Positions 28,783 to 36,482 of a stretch of DNA of 64,000 nt are shown one piece after another. The stretch's first letter is position 1; each line of letters starts with the position of its first letter. A program made the position numbers and the translations under genes. The stretch covers positions 1 to 64,000 of the forward strand of contig NZ_JBHULZ010000002.1 in the NCBI RefSeq assembly GCF_042684705.1. The letters are read 5' to 3'. The stretch comes from Mesonia sediminis. Lineage in GTDB: Bacteria; Bacteroidota; Bacteroidia; Flavobacteriales; Flavobacteriaceae. The notes under the pieces were generated by a model. That model was given only the letters and a program-made list of their open reading frames with translations, was not told where the DNA came from and ran no database searches.

Positions 28783-29122
28783 GAGCTGACCGGGACTATA
28801 TTTTCGCCTATATGTGGTAGTACATCCATTGCTATTTTATTGCAGAATTAAATCCGCTCATAGATAGCGTCCCTACGCTAATTAGAATACTTATTGCTGT
28901 ATTAATTATTATTATAAATATATCAAACAATATGACACATTTACTCATTAACAGCTTATTACAGTTCCTTGTAAGGTTACTGCTCTCTTTCCTACTAAAG
29001 GGAAGAGATACAATGCCTCACTTTGGAATGTTCAATCAAACTATGGACAACCCATAGTTGGGTGTATTCCAACTCTTCAGCTAGAATACCATAAGAAAAC
29101 GTACATACCGGCTAGCCAGCTC
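28783..29122 (-). ncRNA. Predicted structured RNA upstream of the RT gene
   Basis: About 340 nt between a predicted promoter and the RT start. Ends pair: GAGCUGGCU (29122-29114) with GGUCAGCUC (28791-28783), nine contiguous pairs including two G-U. A run of seven U residues follows, 12 nt before the RT ATG. Inside are strong hairpins: AACTATGG/CCATAGTT (29039-29059), TCTCTT-CC/GG-A-AAGAGA (28984-29008), TAGCGT/ACGCTA with a 4-base loop (28865-28880), and GTATTC/GAATAC. DRT2 and DRT9 defence RTs use such an RNA as cDNA template. That this RNA is transcribed is inferred. Confidence 0.65.
28832..28948 (-). other. Possible 38-residue hydrophobic ORF inside the RNA region
   Basis: An ATG-TAG frame encodes a peptide with one clear membrane-like stretch (VILFDIFIIIINTAISILI). 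No good ribosome-binding site is visible, and the region is better explained as structured RNA. AT-rich DNA makes such frames by chance. Confidence 0.2.
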
Positions 29123-29128
29123 TTTTCC

Positions 29129-29157
29129 CAAATATATTAATATTTATATTCCTACAA
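29129..29157 (-). promoter_or_regulatory. Promoter of the RT-associated RNA
   Basis: On the minus strand, TTG (29157-29155), an 18-nt spacer, then TATATTTG (29136-29129). This fits the Bacteroidota TTTG/TAnnTTTG pattern and places the start of transcription within a few bases of the closing stem of the RNA. Confidence 0.6.
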
Positions 29158-29237
29158 TATTTTATTTTTCAAATTGTTAAAAATTGTTCTCTTCTTTTTA
29201 TCAGTTCTTTATTTCTTTTTCTTACATTAGACAAATA

Positions 29238-29249
29238 TTGACAAGTCAA
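29238..29249 (+). promoter_or_regulatory. Candidate operator of the XRE regulator
   Basis: TTGAC-AA-GTCAA is an inverted repeat ending 12 nt before the regulator ATG. Its place suits autoregulation by a controller (C) protein. Confidence 0.45.
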
Positions 29250-29261
29250 ACTTCCCCTATA

Positions 29262-29558
29262 ATGACCTTTGGTGAACATATAAGAAATTTACGAGAACAA
29301 AAGCAATTATTGTTGCGTGAGGTCGCATCGCAAATGAATATCGACACAGCCTTACTAAGCAAAATTGAACGCAACACACGAATAGCAAGAAAAGAGCAAG
29401 TACAAGCTTTAGCAGTAGCTCTCAATGAAAATGAAACGGAGTTATTAAAAATCTGGATGGCAGATAAAATAACAGAAATGCTAAAAGACGAAAAGAATAG
29501 TACGGAAATCCTCAAAATTGCTGAAGAAAAAATTAAGAACTTTAAAGATTTAGAATAA
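29262..29558 (+). CDS. XRE-family regulator (restriction-controller-like)
   Basis: 98 residues from the ATG at 29262; a longer frame would cover the operator. A classical HTH_3 domain fills residues 2-65 (FGEHIRNLREQKQLLLREVASQ, LLSKIERNTRIARKEQVQAL), followed by a short charged helix. It is the first gene of the restriction cluster, 18 nt before the nuclease-methylase gene. By analogy with C proteins of restriction-modification systems, it probably times expression of the nuclease. Confidence 0.85.
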   Translation: MTFGEHIRNLREQKQLLLREVASQMNIDTALLSKIERNTRIARKEQVQALAVALNENETELLKIWMADKITEMLKDEKNSTEILKIAEEKIKNFKDLE

Positions 29559-29576
29559 AATAACATCATCATATAA

Positions 29577-31652
29577 ATGACACTTACCGAAATATTAAAA
29601 GATTCCAACTACAAGTTAACCCAATTTCAACCTGAACAAATAGAGCGTTTAGAGGCTACTATTTTTACCAAAGATGTAAGAGGAAAAGAAACCCCATATA
29701 TTAAATGTTTAGTACGCAATAAGGATATAAAGTTAACCCCAGAAGAAGCGGTTAGACAACTATACTTAATGGTACTAAATGAAGTATACGATTATCCATT
29801 TGATCGTATGGAGTTAGAATATGCAGTAAGTTTTGGTCGCGAAAAAAAACGTGCTGATATTGTCGTTTTCGACAAAAAAGATACAAGGGCTATTTATTTA
29901 ATGGTAGAGCTTAAAAAGCCAAAGTTAAAAGATGGTAAAGAGCAATTAAAATCCTATTGTAATGCCACAGGCGCACCCATTGGAGTGTGGAGTAACGGAG
30001 ATTCTATTTCTTACTATCACAGAAAAGACCCTAACTATTTCGAAGATATTTCAGCAATACCAAACGCCAATGAAAAATTATCAGACATACTTTCTGAGCG
30101 TTGGACGATAGATGATCTTATCAAAAAAGACAAACTTGTTACAGAGAAAAAATCTCTAAAAGATTTGATTCTCGAAATGGAAGATGAGGTATTAGCAAAT
30201 GCAGGTGTAGATGTATTTGAAGAACTCTTTAAACTCATTTTTACCAAGTTGTATGATGAAATGGAAAGTGGTAGAGATAAAACCAGGCATTTAGTATTCC
30301 GTAATTATGGAGATACAGAATCTGAATTAAAAGAGAAAATTCAAAAGCTCTTTGAAAAAGCCAATAGCAAATGGGAAGGCGTATTTTCTGAAGATGCTAA
30401 GCTAATGTTGACACCCTCGCACTTATCGGTTTGTGTGTCATCCTTACAGGATGTAAAACTATTCAATTCAAACTTAGATGTAGTAGATGAAGCGTTTGAA
30501 TACTTGATTAATAAAAGTAGTAAAGGCGAAAAAGGACAATACTTTACACCGCGCTATGTTATTGATATGTGTGTAAAAATGATGAATCCACAAGAACACG
30601 AAACTATTATTGATACGGCAGCTGGGAGTTGTGGGTTTCCTGTACATTCCTTTTTTCACGTAAAAAATCAAATTCACAAGGAGGAAGGTATTGTTGATGA
30701 TGAATTAATGACAACCAAGCCACCGATACCAAGAGTTCAAGATTATGTACAAAACAATGTGTTTGCTATAGATTTTGATGAAAAAGCGGTACGTGTAGCC
30801 AGAACATTAAATTTAATTGCTGGTGATGGTCAAACCAATGTATTGCATCTAAATACATTAGATTATGAGCGTTGGGATGAAAAAACAGATGATGAAAACT
30901 GGCAAGATACCTATTACACAGGCTGGAAAAACTTAAGAAAGCAAAGAGCTAGTAGTAGCTCTAACAGAGATTTCAATTTCGATGTATTAATGGCAAATCC
31001 ACCATTTGCCGGAGATATTAAAGAAAGTAGAATATTAGCTAAGTATGAATTAGGGAAAAAACCAAACGGCAAATACCAAACTAAAGTAGGTAGAGACATT
31101 CTGTTTATAGAGCGCAATCTCGATTTCTTAAAACCTGGTGGGCGTATGGCAGTAGTATTGCCACAAGGTAGGTTTAACAATAGTAGTGATAAAAACATAC
31201 GCGATTACATTGCAGAGCATTGCCGCATATTAGCAGTAGTAGGTTTACACGGTAACGTATTTAAACCACATACAGGTACTAAAACATCCGTGTTATTTGT
31301 ACAAAAATGGGATGATACATTATGCCCTAAGGTAGACGATTATCCTATTTTCTTTGCAACAATGCAAGAGCCAAGTAAAGATAATAGTGGCGAAAAAATC
31401 TTTGTCAAGAAAAGTGAATTTCCAAAGGCTACAATAGCTAACAAAGATGCAGATGATGATGCTGTTGCAGAGCCAGTAGATCATTATGATGAAAATCCTT
31501 TAAATCTTGATGAGTATTTATTAGATACCCACGGTCACCTTATTGTAAAACACGACTTATACAATCACGATGGATTAACTAAAGACGGTATAGCAGAAGC
31601 CTTTATAGAGTTTGCTAAAAAAGAAAAACTGTCTTTTGTGGGAAAGCTTTAA
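29577..31652 (+). CDS. Nuclease-N6-adenine methylase fusion (BcgI-like restriction-modification subunit)
   Basis: 691 residues. The N-terminus is an HsdR-N-type PD-(D/E)XK nuclease: Asp94 (RADIVVFD), Glu111-x-Lys113 (MVELKKP) and Gln123 (EQLKSY). The rest is an HsdM-type N6 methylase: motif X QYFTPR (~322), motif I IDTAAGSCGF (~345) and motif IV ANPPF (~472-476). No helicase motor is present, so this is not a type I HsdR system; the plan fits type IIB/IIG enzymes (BcgI), where one chain cuts and methylates, guided by a separate S subunit encoded next. All catalytic residues look intact. Confidence 0.88.
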   Translation: MTLTEILKDSNYKLTQFQPEQIERLEATIFTKDVRGKETPYIKCLVRNKDIKLTPEEAVRQLYLMVLNEVYDYPFDRMELEYAVSFGREKKRADIVVFDKKDTRAIYLMVELKKPKLKDGKEQLKSYCNATGAPIGVWSNGDSISYYHRKDPNYFEDISAIPNANEKLSDILSERWTIDDLIKKDKLVTEKKSLKDLILEMEDEVLANAGVDVFEELFKLIFTKLYDEMESGRDKTRHLVFRNYGDTESELKEKIQKLFEKANSKWEGVFSEDAKLMLTPSHLSVCVSSLQDVKLFNSNLDVVDEAFEYLINKSSKGEKGQYFTPRYVIDMCVKMMNPQEHETIIDTAAGSCGFPVHSFFHVKNQIHKEEGIVDDELMTTKPPIPRVQDYVQNNVFAIDFDEKAVRVARTLNLIAGDGQTNVLHLNTLDYERWDEKTDDENWQDTYYTGWKNLRKQRASSSSNRDFNFDVLMANPPFAGDIKESRILAKYELGKKPNGKYQTKVGRDILFIERNLDFLKPGGRMAVVLPQGRFNNSSDKNIRDYIAEHCRILAVVGLHGNVFKPHTGTKTSVLFVQKWDDTLCPKVDDYPIFFATMQEPSKDNSGEKIFVKKSEFPKATIANKDADDDAVAEPVDHYDENPLNLDEYLLDTHGHLIVKHDLYNHDGLTKDGIAEAFIEFAKKEKLSFVGKL

Positions 31653-31684
31653 GCCCTTTTAACGAAACCCGTTATAGGGAACTG

Positions 31685-33094
31685 TTGGAAGGGCTGGAAA
31701 TAAGGGAGAAATTGTTGTCTAATTCTTATGAAAATAAAGACTTCAGAATTGATAGTCAGTTTTTCACTCAAGAGCCTTATCATAATCCTAAATTAAAATA
31801 TGATAGTATAGGGAACTTAATAAAAAGGGCACAGTATGGTATTTCTATTGCAATGAATGAAGAAGGTATTGGTTATCCTATTTACAGAATGAATGAAATA
31901 CATAATATGTTATGTGATTCAGATGTATCAAAATCTGCTGACATCTCTAAAGAAGAATTAGAAACATTTACTTTAAATGACAGAGACGTTGTTTTTAATA
32001 GGACTAATTCATTCGAATGGGTAGGAAGAACAGGATTATATAAAAAGAAAAATTCAAAGAATTATGTGTTTGCATCTTATTTAGTGAGGTTTATACCAGA
32101 TGAAGATGTATTACTTCCTGAGTATTTAACTGCTTTTCTTAACTCAAAGTATGGTGTGCAAGATATTAAAAGAAGAGCTAGGCAATCTATAAATCAAACC
32201 AATGTTAATCCAGAGGAAGTAAAAGCGATTGATATTCCATTATTATCTAAACCTTTTCAAAATCATTTAAAGAGCGCTTTTGATATCTCTCATAATTGTA
32301 TAATTAAATCTGAAGAAAAATATAGACAAGCAGAAAAACTTTTAATTCAAGAAATAGACTTAGAAAACTTTACACCAAGTACAGAAGGTGTGAATATAAA
32401 GGTACTAACAAATAGTTTTGGTAATTCAGGTAGATTAGATGCAGAGTATTACCAACCTAAATATGATGATTATTTATCAAAAGTTTATACATATGAAAAT
32501 GGCTATGATAATATAATATCTGCTTGTAGTATCAAATTAAAAAATTTCAAACCAGAGGATAATAAGAGTTATAAGTATATAGAGTTATCAAATATTGGTA
32601 AAACGGGAGACATAACGGGTTGTACTATTGATTTAGGTAAAGAATTACCATCTAGGGCTAGACGTAAAGTTAATCTTGGAGATGTAATTGTAAGTTCTAT
32701 TGAAGGTAGTTTAGATTCCTGTGCTTTGGTAACCGAAGAATATAATAATGCATTATGTTCTACAGGGTTTTATGTAATAAATTCCAAAAATATTAATTCA
32801 GAAACTTTATTAGTATTATTCAAGTCAGAACTAATGCAAAACTTGTTAAAACAGAATTGTTCCGGTACAATATTAACATCACTCAATAAAGATGATTTTT
32901 TAAACATTCCAATCCCATTGATTGACAATGAAGTCCAAAAAAATATTAAAAACTCAATAAAAGAAAGCTTTGCACTAAAAAAACAAAGTGAACATTTATT
33001 AGAAGTAGCCAAAAGAGCAGTAGAGATAGCTATTGAAGAAGGGGAAGATAAAGGGTTAGAATATATTAATGTGAATACTAAAAACCTTAATTAA
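31685..33094 (+). CDS. Restriction-modification specificity subunit (HsdS-like)
   Basis: 469 residues with two target-recognition domains (about 15-235 and 240-450), each ending in a helical stretch (KSEEKYRQAEKLLIQEI; KKQSEHLLEVAKRAVEIA). These would read the two halves of a bipartite DNA site. The start is uncertain: TTG at 31685 is the only usual start, yet the frame stays open upstream and encodes a plausible family N-terminus (PFNETRYRELLEGLE) with no start codon. Its stop overlaps the next ATG (TAATG). Confidence 0.85.
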   Translation: MEGLEIREKLLSNSYENKDFRIDSQFFTQEPYHNPKLKYDSIGNLIKRAQYGISIAMNEEGIGYPIYRMNEIHNMLCDSDVSKSADISKEELETFTLNDRDVVFNRTNSFEWVGRTGLYKKKNSKNYVFASYLVRFIPDEDVLLPEYLTAFLNSKYGVQDIKRRARQSINQTNVNPEEVKAIDIPLLSKPFQNHLKSAFDISHNCIIKSEEKYRQAEKLLIQEIDLENFTPSTEGVNIKVLTNSFGNSGRLDAEYYQPKYDDYLSKVYTYENGYDNIISACSIKLKNFKPEDNKSYKYIELSNIGKTGDITGCTIDLGKELPSRARRKVNLGDVIVSSIEGSLDSCALVTEEYNNALCSTGFYVINSKNINSETLLVLFKSELMQNLLKQNCSGTILTSLNKDDFLNIPIPLIDNEVQKNIKNSIKESFALKKQSEHLLEVAKRAVEIAIEEGEDKGLEYINVNTKNLN

Positions 33095-35310
33095 TGAATT
33101 ACATTCACAACAGGGATTTTACATCGGGTTTAGAACACTACGCTACAGTACTAGAGGAACTAACAAAATCTAACAATGAAGATTATAGAGAATCCTTCTT
33201 TGAAAATATCAAAGAAGATAGGCAATTGTATATGCACTATACACCCAATCAATTCTCTTCTTTAATTACAAATTCTGTATCAAAAACACCTAATACCGTT
33301 TTAGATCCTTGTTGTGGCTTAGGTAATATCTTGTATTTTCTTCATAATAAATTTGATGAAGCCAAACTTACAGGTATAGAAATTAATACTACTATCGCCA
33401 AAATAACGCAATTACTCATTCCTGATGCAGAAATTAACAGTGCAGATGCTTTAACATATACAGGTTATAGCACATACGACCTTATAGTAGCGAACATACC
33501 TTTGGGGTTACGGCTAAATTATCAAGGTAAAAAAATGTCTTCGGAAGAAGCGTTTACACTTAAAACACTAGAGTTACTTAATGAGACAGGCGAAGCTTTT
33601 CTCTTTTCTAGTAATGCATTCCTTACTACAACTTCATCGGCAAATGTTAGAGAAAGTATTATGCCAAACATAAATGCTATAGTAGCCTTACCTGTTGCTA
33701 ATCCTTCATATTCAAGTGTCAAACGCTATCTAGTGCATCTTACAAAAACATATACAGAAAATATGCACTTTGGGGTAATAGATAAAATGAAAGATATTAA
33801 AAATACTATTACAGATCATTTGTCATTAACATTACCCAAAAAAGACCTTGAAAACCGCCTTAACCCTGAATATTACTTAAGTCTTAATTCAGGTAAATAT
33901 GATTTTATAGATGAATTTGAAACTAAAAACTTAGAAGACCTTGCTGAAATTATAAGAGGGGCATACATAAAGCAGGATAGAAAAAAAGCTCAAGGTAATT
34001 ATCTGTTAATTAGACCAATTGATATAAAAGATAATACCGTTCTTGTGAGCGAAAAGTCAAGGTATATAAATGTGCTTGATAGTAAAGCTGAAGAAAGAGC
34101 GTTAGCACAACCAGGTGATATACTTATTTCAACTGTTTTTAACCAAGGTAAAATATATAGAGTAAAGCAAAATGATCCACCAATCGTAGTATCTAATAAT
34201 ATGGTCATTTTAAGAGGTACAGATAATGATTACCTCAAAGTATATTTTGATACAGAAAAAGGGAGAGAAATATTCAAAACCCAAACAGAAGATTTACAAA
34301 CAGGAGCGGTAATTCCCCAAATTTCTATTTCAAGTTTAAAAAGAATTAAAATTCCAATATTTCCAATTGAGGATATTAGTAGTTGGGGTGATGATGCTAT
34401 AGAACACGCAGACAAAGAAGAGCTAGAACAACTTAAAGAGCAAGTAGAGTATTATAAAGCAAAGCTAGAAGAGCATAAACGTAATGCCATTTCAATAGAT
34501 GGGTTCAAGCAAATACTAGAGAATAGAGACAAAAAGATTTTAGACGAATTACAAAAAATAGGTACTAAGCTCGATTCTATTTTAGAAGTACTAAATACAT
34601 TACAGGATGATTTTACAAGAATCAAGTCCAACAACAGAGATGATGAAGAAAAAATTTTCTTACTGCTATCATCTTTAGATAGGCGCATTAAATCGGTTTT
34701 AGATGAAAAGCGCGAAACCATTGAAGAATATGAATTGCTTACACAACGCTGGCTTCATTTATGGGAAGAACTGCATCCATCATCAAAGAAATTCTTACCC
34801 TTAGCAGAATTTTTATATGATGAATTAGTCAATCTCAAAGAACCTGACTTTTCCCCTTTTGTATTACAATATTGCCGAACATTAGAAAATGAGATATTAA
34901 TAAAACTATTTCAAAAATATCATTCAGAAGGTTTAGCTAATGTAAATATTGAAGAGCTTGTAACCTATGACATAGAAAATCGTACAAAAGCAGCAAAATT
35001 TGCTCTATATGTTAAAAGAAACAATACACATTATCCTTTAGGAGATATGCATTGGATTTTAAACTTAATGAAGCCAAAAGGGAGTACCTATAAAAAAAGT
35101 CTGTTACTACAACATTTCAGAGCATTTTGCACAACCTATTTTCAAGAAGAAATTACAAGTGAAGACTTTTTGAACCAAATTCAGACAATTCAAAAAGAAT
35201 ATAGGAATAAAGCGGCACACGTCAGCACTTTAGATTTAAAATCAGCTGAAGAATGTAGAGATTTATTAAGAAAAAGTTTGAATCAATTTTTAGAAATGAA
35301 AATTTCTTAA
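33094..35310 (+). CDS. Degenerate methylase-TRD-coiled coil-Rx4H fusion protein
   Basis: 738 residues. Residues 40-250 are an N6-methylase fold: motif X HYTPNQF, motif I DPCCGLGN (71-78), but motif IV is N134-I-P-L instead of NPPF/Y, so catalysis is doubtful. Residues ~265-430 are an HsdS-type target-recognition domain (LAEIIRGAYI, TGAVIPQISISSLKRIKIPI). Residues ~440-560 form a long coiled coil. The C-terminal ~180 residues are helical and end with R704-NKAA-H709, the Rx4H signature of HEPN RNases. It is translationally coupled to the S subunit and could be an effector or regulator of this system. The HEPN call rests on the motif only. Confidence 0.75.
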   Translation: MNYIHNRDFTSGLEHYATVLEELTKSNNEDYRESFFENIKEDRQLYMHYTPNQFSSLITNSVSKTPNTVLDPCCGLGNILYFLHNKFDEAKLTGIEINTTIAKITQLLIPDAEINSADALTYTGYSTYDLIVANIPLGLRLNYQGKKMSSEEAFTLKTLELLNETGEAFLFSSNAFLTTTSSANVRESIMPNINAIVALPVANPSYSSVKRYLVHLTKTYTENMHFGVIDKMKDIKNTITDHLSLTLPKKDLENRLNPEYYLSLNSGKYDFIDEFETKNLEDLAEIIRGAYIKQDRKKAQGNYLLIRPIDIKDNTVLVSEKSRYINVLDSKAEERALAQPGDILISTVFNQGKIYRVKQNDPPIVVSNNMVILRGTDNDYLKVYFDTEKGREIFKTQTEDLQTGAVIPQISISSLKRIKIPIFPIEDISSWGDDAIEHADKEELEQLKEQVEYYKAKLEEHKRNAISIDGFKQILENRDKKILDELQKIGTKLDSILEVLNTLQDDFTRIKSNNRDDEEKIFLLLSSLDRRIKSVLDEKRETIEEYELLTQRWLHLWEELHPSSKKFLPLAEFLYDELVNLKEPDFSPFVLQYCRTLENEILIKLFQKYHSEGLANVNIEELVTYDIENRTKAAKFALYVKRNNTHYPLGDMHWILNLMKPKGSTYKKSLLLQHFRAFCTTYFQEEITSEDFLNQIQTIQKEYRNKAAHVSTLDLKSAEECRDLLRKSLNQFLEMKIS

Positions 35311-35389
35311 ATAACAGAATAAATGATTAACATTATAACGTACAAAAGCAGGTTAATAATTCGTAAAATAAATTGAAATAACTAGTAGT

Positions 35390-36418
35390 ATGGCAAACCA
35401 ATTACCACAAGAAAGCGAGTTTTTACTCTACACAACACCGCAAGGCGAGGTAAACTTGCAAGTACTTATTTTAGACGAAACCGTTTGGCTCACCCAAGAA
35501 GGGATGCAAGAATTGTTTGGCAGAGCAAAATCTACCATTAGCGAGCATATTTCTAATGTATTTCAAGAAGGTGAACTCATAGAAGAAGAGGTTGTTCGGA
35601 ATTTCCGAACAACCACAAAACACGGTGCTATAAAGGGTAAAACACAAACACATACCACCAAATTTTACAATCTAGACGTTATTATTTCTGTGGGCTATCG
35701 TGTAAAATCGCTTCAGGGTACACAATTCCGTATTTGGGCTACAAAAACCTTACGCGAGTATATTATCAAAGGCTTTGCTATAGACGATAACCGTTTAAAA
35801 CAAGCACAAAGCACATTCGGAAAAGACTATTTTAGAGAGTTACTCGATAGAGTACGCTCTATACGGGCTAGTGAGCAACGCATTTACCACCAAGTAACAC
35901 AAATATTTGCAGAGTGTAGTATAGATTATAATCCTAAAAGCGAGATTACAAAAAACTTTTATGCAATGGTGCAAAACAAGTTTCATTTCGCTATAACAGG
36001 ACAAACAGCAGCCGAAATTATTCATAAAAGAGCAGACAGCAAAAAACCAAAAATGGGCTTAACCACCTATAAAAATGCACCAGACGGCAGAGTCTTAAAA
36101 ACCGATGCTAAAATCGCAAAAAACTATCTCGAAGAAGACGAAATTAAAGAACTAGAGCGCAACGTTTCTGGCTACTTCGATTATATAGAAAACCTAATCA
36201 AAAGACGTAACACCTTTACTATGCAAGGTCTTGCAGAAAGCGTAGACAAGTTTTTAAACTTTAACGAATATCAAATATTAGAAGGTAAAGGACGTATTTC
36301 AAACAAACAGGCAGTTGCAAAAGCAGCTAAAGAATATGATACATTTAATAAAACCCAAAAAATCATTTCAGATTTTGACAAACATCTAAAACAAGCAAAA
36401 AACTCAGGAAATAATTAA
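35390..36418 (+). CDS. RhuM family protein
   Basis: 342 residues. The N-terminal RhuM domain is clear: LLYTTPQGEVNLQVLILDETVWLTQ, HTH region MQELFGRAKSTISEHI, and YNLDVIISVGYRVKSLQG, FRIWATKTLREYI. The C-terminal half is helical (ELLDRVRSIRASEQRIYHQV). RhuM proteins were named from a Salmonella pathogenicity island and often sit beside type I restriction genes. Biochemical role is unknown; a DNA-binding or toxin-like function has been proposed. It lies 79 nt after the fusion-protein gene and 64 nt before the Argonaute gene, so it may belong to either unit. Confidence 0.88.
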   Translation: MANQLPQESEFLLYTTPQGEVNLQVLILDETVWLTQEGMQELFGRAKSTISEHISNVFQEGELIEEEVVRNFRTTTKHGAIKGKTQTHTTKFYNLDVIISVGYRVKSLQGTQFRIWATKTLREYIIKGFAIDDNRLKQAQSTFGKDYFRELLDRVRSIRASEQRIYHQVTQIFAECSIDYNPKSEITKNFYAMVQNKFHFAITGQTAAEIIHKRADSKKPKMGLTTYKNAPDGRVLKTDAKIAKNYLEEDEIKELERNVSGYFDYIENLIKRRNTFTMQGLAESVDKFLNFNEYQILEGKGRISNKQAVAKAAKEYDTFNKTQKIISDFDKHLKQAKNSGNN

Positions 36419-36482
36419 TAACGAAGTATAATAATTATAAAAAACCCCAAGCCCAATATGTAAACTAAAAAAATAATATGTT

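Noticed and set aside
29577..35310. Classical type I restriction-modification (HsdRMS)
   Set aside because: No HsdR motor helicase is present. The PD-(D/E)XK domain is fused to the methylase, which fits type IIB/IIG better.
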